A stretch of DNA of 19,663 bases from DATAWZ01 sp036266975. GTDB lineage: Bacteria > Actinomycetota > Thermoleophilia > Solirubrobacterales > Solirubrobacteraceae. Under the pieces are notes generated by a model. That model made no database searches. It had not been told where the DNA came from and was given only the letters and a program-made list of their open reading frames with translations. Shown in pieces: positions 6,059-13,771 of this stretch (the first letter of the stretch is position 1; each line of letters starts with the position of its first letter). The position numbers and the translations under genes were made by a program. The stretch is taken from the NCBI GenBank assembly GCA_036266975.1, contig DATAWZ010000113.1:1-19663 (forward strand), in the 5' to 3' direction.

Positions 6059-7413
6059 CCGGGCGTCCGGAGCGCGGCGAGCAGCTCGAGCTGACGGTCG
6101 AGCGCATCGCCTTTGGCGGCGACGGGGTCGCGCGCCTGAACGACGGCGGCTACGTCGTCTTCGTCGGCGGGGTCGTGCCCGGCGACCGGGTCAGCGCGGT
6201 GGTCACCCAGCGCAAGCGCAGCTACGCCCACGCGCGGCTGCTCGAGGTGCTCGAGCCCGGCCCGGATCGCATCCCGGCGGTCGCCGAGCATCCGGGCGCG
6301 CCCTGGCAGGTGCTCCCCTACGAGCGCCAGCTCGAGCTCAAGCAGCAGCTGGTGCTCGAGGCGCTCGAGCGTCTGGGCGGTCTGAGCGACTACGCCGCCG
6401 AGCCGATCGAGCCGGCGGTGCAGCAGTGGCGCTACCGCAACAAGCTCGAGTACTCCTTCGGCCGCGACGAGTCCGGCGAGCTCGTGTGCGGCTTTCACCG
6501 CCCCGGGAGCTGGGAGGAGATCGTCGCCTTCGAGGACTGCCTGCTCGCCTCCGAGGCGGGCAACGCGATCCGCCGGCGAGTGCTCGACTGGTGCCGCGCG
6601 CAGGGCCTGGCCGCCTACGACCGACGCACCGGCGAGGGGCTGCTGCGCAACCTGGTGGTCCGCGAGGGCCGGCACACCGGCGAGCTCCAGGTCCGCCTGG
6701 TGACAACCGAGACGAACCCCACCCGCCCCGAGCTGGACCAGGACGACTTCGTGCGCGCCGTGCCCTGCCAGGGACTGCTGTGGACGCGCAGCGAGGCGCT
6801 CGGCGAGACGACCGCCGTGGGCGAGACGGCGCTGCTCGCCGGCGAGCCGCGGCTGCCCGAGCAGCTCGGTGGGCTGCGCCTGCGCATCTCGCCCGAGGCG
6901 TTCCTGCAGACCAACACCGAGATGGCCGAGCGCCTCTACGGCGTGGTCGGCGAGTTCGCCGCGCTGCAGGGCCGGGAGCGCGTGTACGACCTGTACTGCG
7001 GGATCGGCACGATCGCGCTGAGCCTCGCGCCGCGGGCGGGGGAGGTGTGGGGGCTGGAGATCGTGCAGGAGGCCGTCGCCGACGCGATCGCCGGCGCCGC
7101 CGAGAACGAGATCTCCGGCGCGCGCTTCTTCGCCGGTGACGTGCGCCTGGCCCTGCGCGAGCTGGTCGAGCGGGCCGGCCGACCGGACGTGCTCGTCGTC
7201 GATCCGCCGCGCGCCGGGCTCTCCCAGAAGGTCGTGCGGCGCATCATCGAGGCCGCGCCCCGGCGCATCGTCTACGTGTCCTGCAATCCCTCCACGCTGG
7301 CGCCCAACGCGCGCCAGCTGATCGACGCGGGCTGGCGCTTGGTGCGGGTCAAGCCGGTCGACATGTTCCCGCAGACCCCGCACATCGAGTGCGTGGCGCT
7401 GCTGGAGCGCTAG
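6055..7413 (+). CDS. TrmA/RlmD-family RNA (uracil-C5) methyltransferase
   Basis: SAM-dependent C5-methylation of uridine in rRNA or tRNA. 452 residues: a TRAM RNA-binding domain (about 8-65; ELTVERIAFGGDGVARLNDGGYVVFVGGVVPGD), a central domain, then a Rossmann methyltransferase domain with FLQTNTEMAERLY (about 283-295), VYDLYCGIGTIALSLA (about 312-327), VVDPPRAGLS (about 381) and YVSCNPSTLA (about 407) containing the catalytic cysteine. RlmD homologues normally have a Cys-x5-Cys-x2-Cys Fe-S motif after the TRAM domain. Here the matching stretch (PAVAEHPGAPWQVLPYERQL, near 76-95) has no cysteine, although the fourth cysteine (FEDC near 162) is kept. The exact target base cannot be assigned. 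It starts with TTG inside the stop of the previous gene; its TAG stop belongs to the 33-bp palindrome. Confidence 0.9.
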   Translation: MTGRPERGEQLELTVERIAFGGDGVARLNDGGYVVFVGGVVPGDRVSAVVTQRKRSYAHARLLEVLEPGPDRIPAVAEHPGAPWQVLPYERQLELKQQLVLEALERLGGLSDYAAEPIEPAVQQWRYRNKLEYSFGRDESGELVCGFHRPGSWEEIVAFEDCLLASEAGNAIRRRVLDWCRAQGLAAYDRRTGEGLLRNLVVREGRHTGELQVRLVTTETNPTRPELDQDDFVRAVPCQGLLWTRSEALGETTAVGETALLAGEPRLPEQLGGLRLRISPEAFLQTNTEMAERLYGVVGEFAALQGRERVYDLYCGIGTIALSLAPRAGEVWGLEIVQEAVADAIAGAAENEISGARFFAGDVRLALRELVERAGRPDVLVVDPPRAGLSQKVVRRIIEAAPRRIVYVSCNPSTLAPNARQLIDAGWRLVRVKPVDMFPQTPHIECVALLER

Positions 7414-7442
7414 TGGTGCCTCCTTGCAGGAGGTGCCACTAG
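7410..7442. terminator. 33-bp CTAG-bounded hairpin between convergent genes (short copy of the palindromic element)
   Basis: The left arm CTAGTGGTGCCTCC (7410-7423), a TTGCA loop and the right arm GGAGGTGCCACTAG (7429-7442) form a 14-bp stem; in plus-strand RNA the only irregularity is a tandem G-U wobble. Both arms are identical to the ends of the 3544-3708 element, and the shared right end extends to 19-20 nt (TTGCAGGAGGTGCCACTAG), as if the middle had been deleted. It supplies the TAG stops of both the methyltransferase (7411-7413) and the leftward gene (7439-7441). Its position suggests a bidirectional terminator; there is no U-tract. Confidence 0.6.
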
Positions 7443-8398
7443 GCCTTGGCCAGGTAGTGCTTGCCGGCCTTCAGGGTGATCTTGCGGCGGGTGCGCAGGA
7501 CCTCGACGCTGACGACGCCGCGCTGGACCTCGGTCAAGGTCCCGTTGCACTGGTCGACCGTCTTCCACTGGGTCCCGCGCGCGGTCGCTGAGCTGTAGGA
7601 GCCCCTGGTCGCGAAGCTGCCGTGGGCGCTGGACTTCAGCAGCCGCAGCACCTTGCTCGAGAGCTTTGCGGCACTGGCCAGGCCCGCCTTGTGCGCCGAT
7701 TTGCAGACCTTCGCGCGGTTCAGCCCGCCGGTGAGCGAGAGCGTGGTCAGGCCCTTCTGCTTGCGCGTCTGCAGGACCTGGAAGACGCCGGCGTTGAAGT
7801 CCCCCGACTGAAGGTTCGTCGGCGTGGAGTGCGCCGTGGTCGCGCTGAACAGCTCGACGGTGCCCTTGGTCGTGTTCAGCTTGGACTTCACGGGGATCTC
7901 GCGGGCCTGGGTGAGCGGGATGAACGGCTGTCCCTTGGCCTTTTTCTTTTTCTTGTTCTTGCCCTTCTTGCCCTTGGACTTGGCCGCGCCGGCGATGACC
8001 GACCTGGCGGTGCCGGTGCCCGGCGGCAGCTGAACGAGCACGGTGCCGGAGATCGGAACGACGTTGACGGTCTTGTCGAGCACGGGCAGCGGCAGCGTGG
8101 TGAACGTCTCGGCCGGCCCGTAGCTCGTCCCGCCGGCGCTGGTGGCGACCAGGCGGAAGTGGTAGGTCGTGTCCGGCGCGAGGTTCGTGAGCGTCTGGGA
8201 GACGCTCACCGGGCTGGTGCCGGCCCCGACCGACGCGGGCGTCGCGGGGATCTGCTTGCCGTAGCTCGAGTTCAGGCCCCACTGGAAGAAGTAGGTGGTC
8301 GCCTGGCCGTCGGGGTTGACCGCCCCGTGCAGCTGCGCCGAGGTCGACCCCAGCACGGTCGCGGCCCGCGCGGGCGCGGTGACCGTCGGCGCCGCGGG
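7439..8398 (-). repeat. Paralogous duplication, copy A (FN3 + C-terminal domain coding segment)
   Basis: The 3-prime third of the long surface-protein gene is closely similar in DNA and protein to 10795-11685 in the neighbouring gene, including long identical runs around 7742-7771 and 11099-11128. The two copies lie in the same direction and mark a tandem gene duplication. Confidence 0.75.
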
Positions 8399-10693
8399 CG
8401 GGTTCGGTGTGGACGAGCTCGTCGTGACCACCTGGCCGTTGAGCAGGTCTCCGTTTTCGTCCCCGACCAGGCACAGGGCCGACGACGCGCACGCGGCCGC
8501 CGTCAGCGGCTGCGTGCCGTCGATGTCACTCGCGGTCCACGTCGAGGCGCCGCCGGCGGGGTCGGTCGAGGTGAACGCGTTGCCGGCGCTGTCCGTGGCG
8601 AGGCACAGCGAGGTCGAGGGGCAGTTGAGCGTGGTCAGCGCGTGACTTGGGTCGAGCGAGGCCGAGGTCCACGCCGCGCTGCCGCCGGTCGGATCGGTGG
8701 TGGTAACCAGGCTGCCCTGGAAGGTGACCCCGACGCACAGGCCGGTCGACGGACAGCTGAGCAGTAGCAGCGGGTTCCCGCTGTTGCTCTCCACCTGGGT
8801 CTCTGTCCAGCTCGCGCTCGTCGCCGTGGTCGGGGTGGTCGACGTGAGCACGTTGCCGTTGTTGTCGAAGGCGACGCACAGCTGCGTGGACGGGCAGGAG
8901 ATCCCGGAGATCGAGTCGGTCGCGGTCGTCGTCGAGCTCCAGCTCCCCGTCGCGGGGGCCGCCGAGCTGTAGATCGAGCCGTTGCCGTTGCTGCCCTCGA
9001 CGCACAGCGAGGTCGATGGGCACGCGAGCCCGCCCTGCCCGGGCCCCGGGAAGAAGGGCGCGACGGCGTCGGACGCGGTGATCTGCCAGCCGCCGTTGCC
9101 TGGAGTCGGCGTGCTCAGGACGTTGCCGGCGTCGTCGAGGGCGAGGCACAGGCTCGCCGACGGGCACTCGACCTGGTCGATCGGCGTTCCGCTGTCCACC
9201 TGGTCCGCGGTCCACGAGGAACCGCCGTCGCCGGAGTAGAACATGTCCCCGTCGTCGGCGCCCACGACGCACGCCGACGTCGACGGGCACGCGGCCGGCG
9301 TGAGCGACTCGCCGGCATCGATCGTGGAATTGCTCCACCCCCCGGTGGGCGGGGTCGTCGAGGTGTACACCCGCCCCTCGCCGTCGCTGGCGACGCACAG
9401 CGCGGCCGACGCGCACGACTGCGGGCCGAGCTGTAGCGGGCTGCTGCCGGGCGCGGCGACGACCGGGCCCGACCAGCTCGGCGTCCCGTCGTCGGCGTCG
9501 GTCGAGTTGATGATCGCGCCCTGGCTGGTCCCGGCCACGCACGTCGCCGGGACGTCGCCTCCCGCCGGCGGGCAGGAGACGGCGCTCGGGAACCCGGGCT
9601 GCGCCGGCACGGTCTCCGGGGCCGGCCAGGCGTTGCCGCCATCCGTGGAGGTCGACACGCCCGGTGCGTCGCTGGGGACGCTCTCGGTGCCGAGCAGGCA
9701 TAGGACGTTCGGCGAGAGGTTGGTGTCCGCGGTGCACGCGATCGGCGAGGTGAACTCGTTCCCGTCGCCCAGGCCCGTGAGCGACTCTTCCCAGAAGCTC
9801 GAGACCGGCGCCGTCGTCGGGTCGATGCTCTCCTCACCGAACTGCGAGAACGCCACGCAATAGGACGACGGCATGCACTGCACGCCCTGGTCGGCGTCGC
9901 TCATCCCGGTGGGCTCCTCGACCCAGCTCGCGCTGGTCAGCGTCGTCGGGGTGTTGGTGACGTAGGCGTCGCCCTCGTCGTCCACCGCGACGCACAGCGG
10001 CGTGCCCGTCTGGATCGTGCAGGAGAGCCCGGTGAACTCCGCCCCCGTGGCGGTGTCGATCGGCGAGGTCGAGGTCGACCAGCCCGTGGGCGGGGTGCTG
10101 GTGGCGAGGATGTTGCCGGCGGAATCGAGCGCGACGCACAGCGAGGCGGACGGGCACTGCACGGCGAGGATGTCGTTGGCGTCGCTGATGTTCGCCGGCG
10201 TCCAGGACTGCGCGGTCGGGTTCGAGGAGGTGAGGATGACGCCCGCGGTGCCGATCCCCGACGCGGCGCACAGTCCCCCGCCGGGCACGCAGGAGACGCT
10301 GCGGAGCGAGTATCCGCTCGAGTCGCCCGCGAGCACCGTGCTGGCCAGCTGCGACCAGTCGCTCGTGCTCGTGCCGGTCGGCTGACTGGAGGCGATGATC
10401 TCGCTGGGGAAGCCGGCGGCGCCGACGCACAGGCTCGTCGACGGGCACGTGAGCGCCGTGACCGAGTTGGGGTCGGCATACGGGTACTGGGTGTCGACCG
10501 CGAGCGGCGCCGACCAGCTCACCGAGGTGCTCGTGGCGGCGGCCGCGAACATCGGCAGGCGCGCGAGGGCCAGCCCGCCGACGAGCACCAGCAGCCCGGC
10601 GAGGACGGCGACCCGGCGCGCGCGCGGCGGCCGGCCCCCCTCTCGCGGGCGCTCGGCGAGCAGCCCGTCGTCCCGGTCGTCGAGATCGCTCAT
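7439..10693 (-). CDS. Large secreted repeat protein: beta-propeller-like repeats, FN3 and FecR-like C-terminal domain
   Basis: A 1084-residue exported protein. Residues 1-27 are charged and cytoplasmic (MSDLDDRDDG and on), 28-46 are a hydrophobic signal or anchor, and AAA near 50-53 is a possible cleavage site. Residues 75-755 hold about 15 repeats of roughly 45 residues, each with a Cys-x5-Cys-like core (CPSTSLC), then V-A-x-D-x-x-G-N and later a W; spacing is looser in a few repeats. This resembles bladed propellers (two 7-bladed rings plus one is possible), with a disulfide per blade. Residues 766-866 form an FN3-like domain ending FTTLPLPVL. Residues 872-1084 contain a FecR-like segment (GTVLVQL, IPVKSKLNTTKGTVELFSAT) with a Lys-rich insert near 905-922. 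A cell-surface or extracellular binding role is inferred. Its TAG stop comes from the 33-bp hairpin. Confidence 0.88.
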   Translation of the reverse strand: MSDLDDRDDGLLAERPREGGRPPRARRVAVLAGLLVLVGGLALARLPMFAAAATSTSVSWSAPLAVDTQYPYADPNSVTALTCPSTSLCVGAAGFPSEIIASSQPTGTSTSDWSQLASTVLAGDSSGYSLRSVSCVPGGGLCAASGIGTAGVILTSSNPTAQSWTPANISDANDILAVQCPSASLCVALDSAGNILATSTPPTGWSTSTSPIDTATGAEFTGLSCTIQTGTPLCVAVDDEGDAYVTNTPTTLTSASWVEEPTGMSDADQGVQCMPSSYCVAFSQFGEESIDPTTAPVSSFWEESLTGLGDGNEFTSPIACTADTNLSPNVLCLLGTESVPSDAPGVSTSTDGGNAWPAPETVPAQPGFPSAVSCPPAGGDVPATCVAGTSQGAIINSTDADDGTPSWSGPVVAAPGSSPLQLGPQSCASAALCVASDGEGRVYTSTTPPTGGWSNSTIDAGESLTPAACPSTSACVVGADDGDMFYSGDGGSSWTADQVDSGTPIDQVECPSASLCLALDDAGNVLSTPTPGNGGWQITASDAVAPFFPGPGQGGLACPSTSLCVEGSNGNGSIYSSAAPATGSWSSTTTATDSISGISCPSTQLCVAFDNNGNVLTSTTPTTATSASWTETQVESNSGNPLLLLSCPSTGLCVGVTFQGSLVTTTDPTGGSAAWTSASLDPSHALTTLNCPSTSLCLATDSAGNAFTSTDPAGGASTWTASDIDGTQPLTAAACASSALCLVGDENGDLLNGQVVTTSSSTPNPPAAPTVTAPARAATVLGSTSAQLHGAVNPDGQATTYFFQWGLNSSYGKQIPATPASVGAGTSPVSVSQTLTNLAPDTTYHFRLVATSAGGTSYGPAETFTTLPLPVLDKTVNVVPISGTVLVQLPPGTGTARSVIAGAAKSKGKKGKNKKKKKAKGQPFIPLTQAREIPVKSKLNTTKGTVELFSATTAHSTPTNLQSGDFNAGVFQVLQTRKQKGLTTLSLTGGLNRAKVCKSAHKAGLASAAKLSSKVLRLLKSSAHGSFATRGSYSSATARGTQWKTVDQCNGTLTEVQRGVVSVEVLRTRRKITLKAGKHYLAKA
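8429..10471 (-). repeat. About 15 degenerate tandem coding repeats (Cys-x5-Cys blades)
   Basis: On the plus strand a recurring 25-30 nt block of the type GACGCACAG-(C/G)-N8-CGACGGGCA appears roughly every 130-140 bp, for example near 8600, 8732, 8874, 8999, 9139, 9265, 9394, 10132 and 10425. It encodes the complement of the CPSTSLCVA core. The repeats are divergent enough to be old, but the core block is conserved. Confidence 0.75.
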
Positions 10694-10714
10694 TCCCCTT
10701 GTCCTCTGACCACG

Positions 10715-10720
10715 AGGCTA
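10715..10720 (-). promoter_or_regulatory. Candidate -10 of the long surface-protein gene, in a conserved promoter box
   Basis: Plus-strand 10708-10726 (GACCACGAGGCTACCGGTT) is almost identical to 11985-12003 upstream of the paralog. On the minus strand both contain TAGCCT (TANNNT), exactly 21 nt before the ATG in each gene. An AGGA site lies 8 nt before the ATG at 10693. Confidence 0.5.
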
Positions 10721-10794
10721 CCGGTTATGGGGGGCGCTCCACGAACTCGCCGGTAAGACCGCGTACCTCCGGGCGGCCGGCGAGACGCTGAGCC

Positions 10795-11685
10795 TCAGGC
10801 CTCGGCCAGGAAGCGCCCACCGGCTCGCAGGATGATCCTGCGCCGGGTGCGGAACACCTCGACGCTGACGGCGCCGCGCTCGACCCGGGTGACCGTGCCG
10901 TCGCACTGGTCGATCGTCTCCCACTGGCTGCCGCGGACGGTCGCCGAGCTGTAGCGGCCCTTGGTGGAGAAGCGGCCGTGGGCGCTGGACTTCAGCAGAC
11001 GCAGGACCGTGCTGGAAAGCCGCGCCGCCGTGGCCCCGTTCGGCTCGTGGGCCGAACCGCACACCCGCGCACGATCCCGGCCGCCGGTGAGCGCGAGCGT
11101 GGTCAGGCCCTTCTGCTTGCGCGTCTGGCGGACCTGGAAGGTCCCGTCGCTGAAGTCCCCCGACCGAAGGTCGTTCACCGTCGAGTGCCGCGCGGTCGCG
11201 CTGAACAGCTCGACGGTGCCCTTGGTGGTGTTCAGCGTCGACCCGACCGGGATCTCGCGCGACTGGGTGAGCGGGACGAAAGGTTGTCTCTTGGCCTTGT
11301 GCTTGGCCTTGTGCTTGGACGGCGCCTGGATGAGCACGGTGCCCGAGATCGGCATGACGTTGACGGTCTTGCCGAGCACCGGCAGCGGCAGTGTGGTGAA
11401 CGACCGATCCGGTCCGTAGGTCGCGCCGGCGGCGCTGGTGGCGACCAGGCGGAAGTGGTAGGTCGTCGCCGGCGAGAGATCGGTCAGCGTCTGGCTGACG
11501 TTCACCGTGGCGCTGCCGGCGGCGATCTCGGCGGGCGTGGACGGTACCGTGTGCCCGTACTCGACGGTCCTGCCCCACTGGAACGCGTAGGTGGTGGCCT
11601 GGCCCTCGGGGTCGACTGCTCCTTGCAGCTGCGAGGAGCTCGATCCCAGCACGCGCGCTCCCTGCGCCGGGAGCGAGACGAGCGG
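10795..11685 (-). repeat. Paralogous duplication, copy B (FN3 + C-terminal domain coding segment)
   Basis: Partner of the 7439-8398 segment, in the same direction. The similarity runs from the start of the FN3 domain to the stop codon. The copies differ mainly in the Lys-rich insert and in scattered substitutions. Confidence 0.75.
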
Positions 11686-11970
11686 CGCCGGCGGCGGGAC
11701 GAGCGGCGCCGGAGGGGGCGGCGCCGTCGTCGTTGTCGGGGCAGGCACGCCGCCGGTCGAGACCACCACGCCGATCCCGATGCACACCGCGGCGGTCGGA
11801 CACAGGAGCGCTCTCGGCGGGCGGCTCGACGCCGCCGCGAGCCCGGGCACGCCGGCGAGCGCCACTCCGCCGAGCAGCGCAGCGGCCAGCCGGTGCGCGC
11901 GCGGGATCCGTGCCCCTACCCGTGGGCGCCCGGCGAGCGGCCCGTCGTCCCGGTCGTCGAGGTCGCTCAT
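10795..11970 (-). CDS. Secreted FN3 / FecR-like domain protein, short paralog of the upstream-orientated repeat protein
   Basis: A 391-residue paralog of the 7439-10693 product. The first ten residues (MSDLDDRDDG) are identical, then comes a signal segment (about 27-47). It has only one Cys-x5-Cys motif (CPTAAVC, residues 57-63) where the long paralog has about 15, followed by a Pro/Thr-rich linker (about 76-95). An FN3-like domain (about 97-195, ending SFTTLPLPVL) and the same C-terminal domain (GTVLIQA, FVPLTQSREIPVGSTLNTTKGTVELFSAT, QTRKQKGLTTLALTGG, LRLLKSSAHGRFSTKGRYSSATVRG) follow. The Lys-rich insert is shorter. It is likely exported; function unknown. A GGAAGG site lies 8 nt before the ATG. 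It probably has its own promoter, as does the long paralog 101 bp downstream. Confidence 0.87.
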   Translation of the reverse strand: MSDLDDRDDGPLAGRPRVGARIPRAHRLAAALLGGVALAGVPGLAAASSRPPRALLCPTAAVCIGIGVVVSTGGVPAPTTTTAPPPPAPLVPPPAPLVSLPAQGARVLGSSSSQLQGAVDPEGQATTYAFQWGRTVEYGHTVPSTPAEIAAGSATVNVSQTLTDLSPATTYHFRLVATSAAGATYGPDRSFTTLPLPVLGKTVNVMPISGTVLIQAPSKHKAKHKAKRQPFVPLTQSREIPVGSTLNTTKGTVELFSATARHSTVNDLRSGDFSDGTFQVRQTRKQKGLTTLALTGGRDRARVCGSAHEPNGATAARLSSTVLRLLKSSAHGRFSTKGRYSSATVRGSQWETIDQCDGTVTRVERGAVSVEVFRTRRRIILRAGGRFLAEA

Positions 11971-11991
11971 GTCTGGAGCCTTCCGACCGCG

Positions 11992-11997
11992 AGGCTA
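11992..11997 (-). promoter_or_regulatory. Candidate -10 of the short surface-protein gene, in a conserved promoter box
   Basis: TAGCCT on the minus strand, within the box at 11985-12003 that is shared with the long paralog and set at the same 21-nt distance from the ATG. The flanking sequence is much less conserved, so the match is unlikely to be only leftover homology. Confidence 0.5.
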
Positions 11998-12058
11998 TCG
12001 GTTGGGCGTGCGGCGGGCGAAGCGAGCGTCAGAGCGGTTACCGTCGCGCGCCAGGCGA

Positions 12059-12064
12059 TAGGTT
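12059..12064 (+). promoter_or_regulatory. Candidate -10 of the O-antigen-ligase-like gene
   Basis: TAGGTT (TANNNT) ends 6 nt before the GTG at 12071, consistent with leaderless transcription. The 97-bp gap 11971-12067 would then hold two divergent promoters. Confidence 0.4.
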
Positions 12065-12070
12065 GCGGTG

Positions 12071-13771
12071 GTGCCGCCCGGAGGCCAGGCTGCGGACGCG
12101 GCTCGGCCGCAGCGCCTGCTCGCCGCCGAGCGCTGGGCGCTGGCCCTGCTCGCGCTCGGCGGACCGGCGTTCCTGCCCGGGGCGCTGAACCGCTTCGTCT
12201 TCCCCAAGCTCGTGGTCGTCGGCGTCGGCGTCCTGCTCGCGGCGACCGTGCCCGCCCGCGGGCGCCTTCCCGGCGCGGCGGTGGCGCTGCTCGCGCTCGG
12301 CGCGCTGCTGCTGCTCGTCGACGCGCTCGCCGGGCGCTCGCCGGCCGCACAGCTGATCGGCCGCCCGCCGCGCTACGAGGGCGTGCTGGTGCTGCCCGTG
12401 TACGTGGGCGCCGGCCTGGCCGGCGCGCGCCTGCTCGGCGCGGGCCGCGCGAGGGGGTCGACCGCCTGGTTCCTGCGGGTGCTCGCCGTGGCCTCGATCG
12501 CCGTCGCCATCGAGGCGGTCCTCGAGGCGGCCGGCCTGCGCCCCCTCTCGAGCGACATCTCCCGTCCCGGCGGCCTGCTCGGCAACGCCAGCGACGAGGG
12601 CGCCTGGGCGCTGCTCGTGCTCGGCCCGCTCGGTGCGGTCGCGCTGCGCACGCGCGGGTGGCTGCTGGGCGCCGGGGCGCTGGCGGCGGCGGTCACCCTG
12701 GTCTGCTCGGGCTCGCGCGGCGCGCTGCTCGGCGCGATCGTCGTGGGCGCCGTGGTCGCCTCGCTCACTCCGGGGCGCCGGCGGCGCACGCTCGTGCTCG
12801 CTGGGCTGGTGGCGATCGTCGTCGGCGCCTTCGCCCTGCCGGCCACGCGCGCGCGGGTGGTGGGCAGCAACGCCGCCGCGGCCGCGAGCGTCACCGGCCG
12901 GCTGCTGCTGTGGGGTGAGACGCTGCACCTGCTCGTCGACCACCCGCTGCTGGGCGTCGGGCCGAGCGGCTACCTGGACACCATCCCGGCGTACCACAGC
13001 CGCCACTACGAGCGAAAGGTCGGGCCGCGGTCCCCGCCCGACAGCCCGCACGACTGGCTGCTGCAGGCGGCGGTCGCGGGCGGCCTGCCGCTGCTGCTGC
13101 TCGCGCTCGGCCTGGCGGCGCTGACCGCGCAGGGCGCGCTGCGTGCCGCCGAGCGCCAGCCCACCGGCGGCGAGCGCGCGGCGATCGTCGGGATGCTCGC
13201 CGCCCTGGCCGGCTACGGCACCGCGCTGCTGTTCGACTTCACCTCGCCGGGCACGACGCCGCTGGCGGCGGTGCTCGGCGGGGCGCTGCTCGCCGGGGCG
13301 GCGCTCCCCGAGGGACCGGCCCGCCGCGTTCCCGCGGCGCGCGCGGTGGCGATCGGCCTCGCGGGCGTGCTGATCGTCGTTCTCGCCGCCGCGGGGATGG
13401 CCGAGAGCCCGCTGCGCGCGGGGATCACCGACGCCGTCGCGGGCCGCTTCGCCGCCGCCGACCACCAGTTCGACGTGGCCCGCGATCTGCGGCCGTGGGA
13501 CGGTGCGGTGCCGGCGACCGCGGCGCACGCCTACGCGGTGCTCGCCGCGGCCGGCGCGCGCGGCGCGGCCTCCCGCGGGCTGCCGTGGGCGCGCCGTGGG
13601 CTGCGCGACTACCCGGACTCGATCCAGGCCCTCGAGGACGAGGCCACGCTCGATCTTGCGGCCGGGCGCTCCCCGGCGGCGGTCGTCCTGCTCACGCGTG
13701 CGCACCGGCTGGAGCCGGCCAACCCGGCGATCGCCCAGCTCGAGGCGCTCGCGCGCCGTCGGGGCGCTTAG
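12071..13771 (+). CDS. O-antigen ligase / polymerase family membrane protein with C-terminal repeat tail
   Basis: About 566 residues with some 10-12 hydrophobic segments from residue 20 to 445. It fits the Wzy_C (O-antigen ligase/polymerase) family: SRPGGLLGNASDEGAWALL near 166-184, CSGSRGALLGA near 218-228, the periplasmic loop GRLLLWGETLHLLVDHPLLGVGPSGYLDTIP near 278-308, then SPHDWLLQ near 326, whose His-Asp pair resembles the family's catalytic-site segment. The last 120 residues (from about AGITDAVAGRFAAADHQFDVARDLRP) are soluble, outside the final helix and TPR-like. Family members join or polymerise glycans on lipid carriers at the outer face of the membrane. In an actinobacterium the substrate would be a cell-wall or exported glycan, which is unknown. 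Start may also be GTG 12068. The tail overlaps the convergent gene by 4 bp. Confidence 0.85.
   Translation: MPPGGQAADAARPQRLLAAERWALALLALGGPAFLPGALNRFVFPKLVVVGVGVLLAATVPARGRLPGAAVALLALGALLLLVDALAGRSPAAQLIGRPPRYEGVLVLPVYVGAGLAGARLLGAGRARGSTAWFLRVLAVASIAVAIEAVLEAAGLRPLSSDISRPGGLLGNASDEGAWALLVLGPLGAVALRTRGWLLGAGALAAAVTLVCSGSRGALLGAIVVGAVVASLTPGRRRRTLVLAGLVAIVVGAFALPATRARVVGSNAAAAASVTGRLLLWGETLHLLVDHPLLGVGPSGYLDTIPAYHSRHYERKVGPRSPPDSPHDWLLQAAVAGGLPLLLLALGLAALTAQGALRAAERQPTGGERAAIVGMLAALAGYGTALLFDFTSPGTTPLAAVLGGALLAGAALPEGPARRVPAARAVAIGLAGVLIVVLAAAGMAESPLRAGITDAVAGRFAAADHQFDVARDLRPWDGAVPATAAHAYAVLAAAGARGAASRGLPWARRGLRDYPDSIQALEDEATLDLAAGRSPAAVVLLTRAHRLEPANPAIAQLEALARRRGA

Noticed and set aside
8526..9737. 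Alternative long frames within the repeat-protein gene
   Set aside because: They are shadows of the tandem coding repeats; the frame with the CPSTSLC pattern, signal segment and FN3 domain is the real one.
8429..10471. CRISPR-like array, because of regularly spaced 25-30 nt blocks
   Set aside because: The blocks are degenerate, spaced about 130-140 bp, and stay in frame within one large exported-protein gene.
10694..10794. Intrinsic terminator between the two paralogs
   Set aside because: Only very tight, short complementary runs (such as CTGAG-C-CTCAG near the stop) were found, with no usable loop or U-tract.
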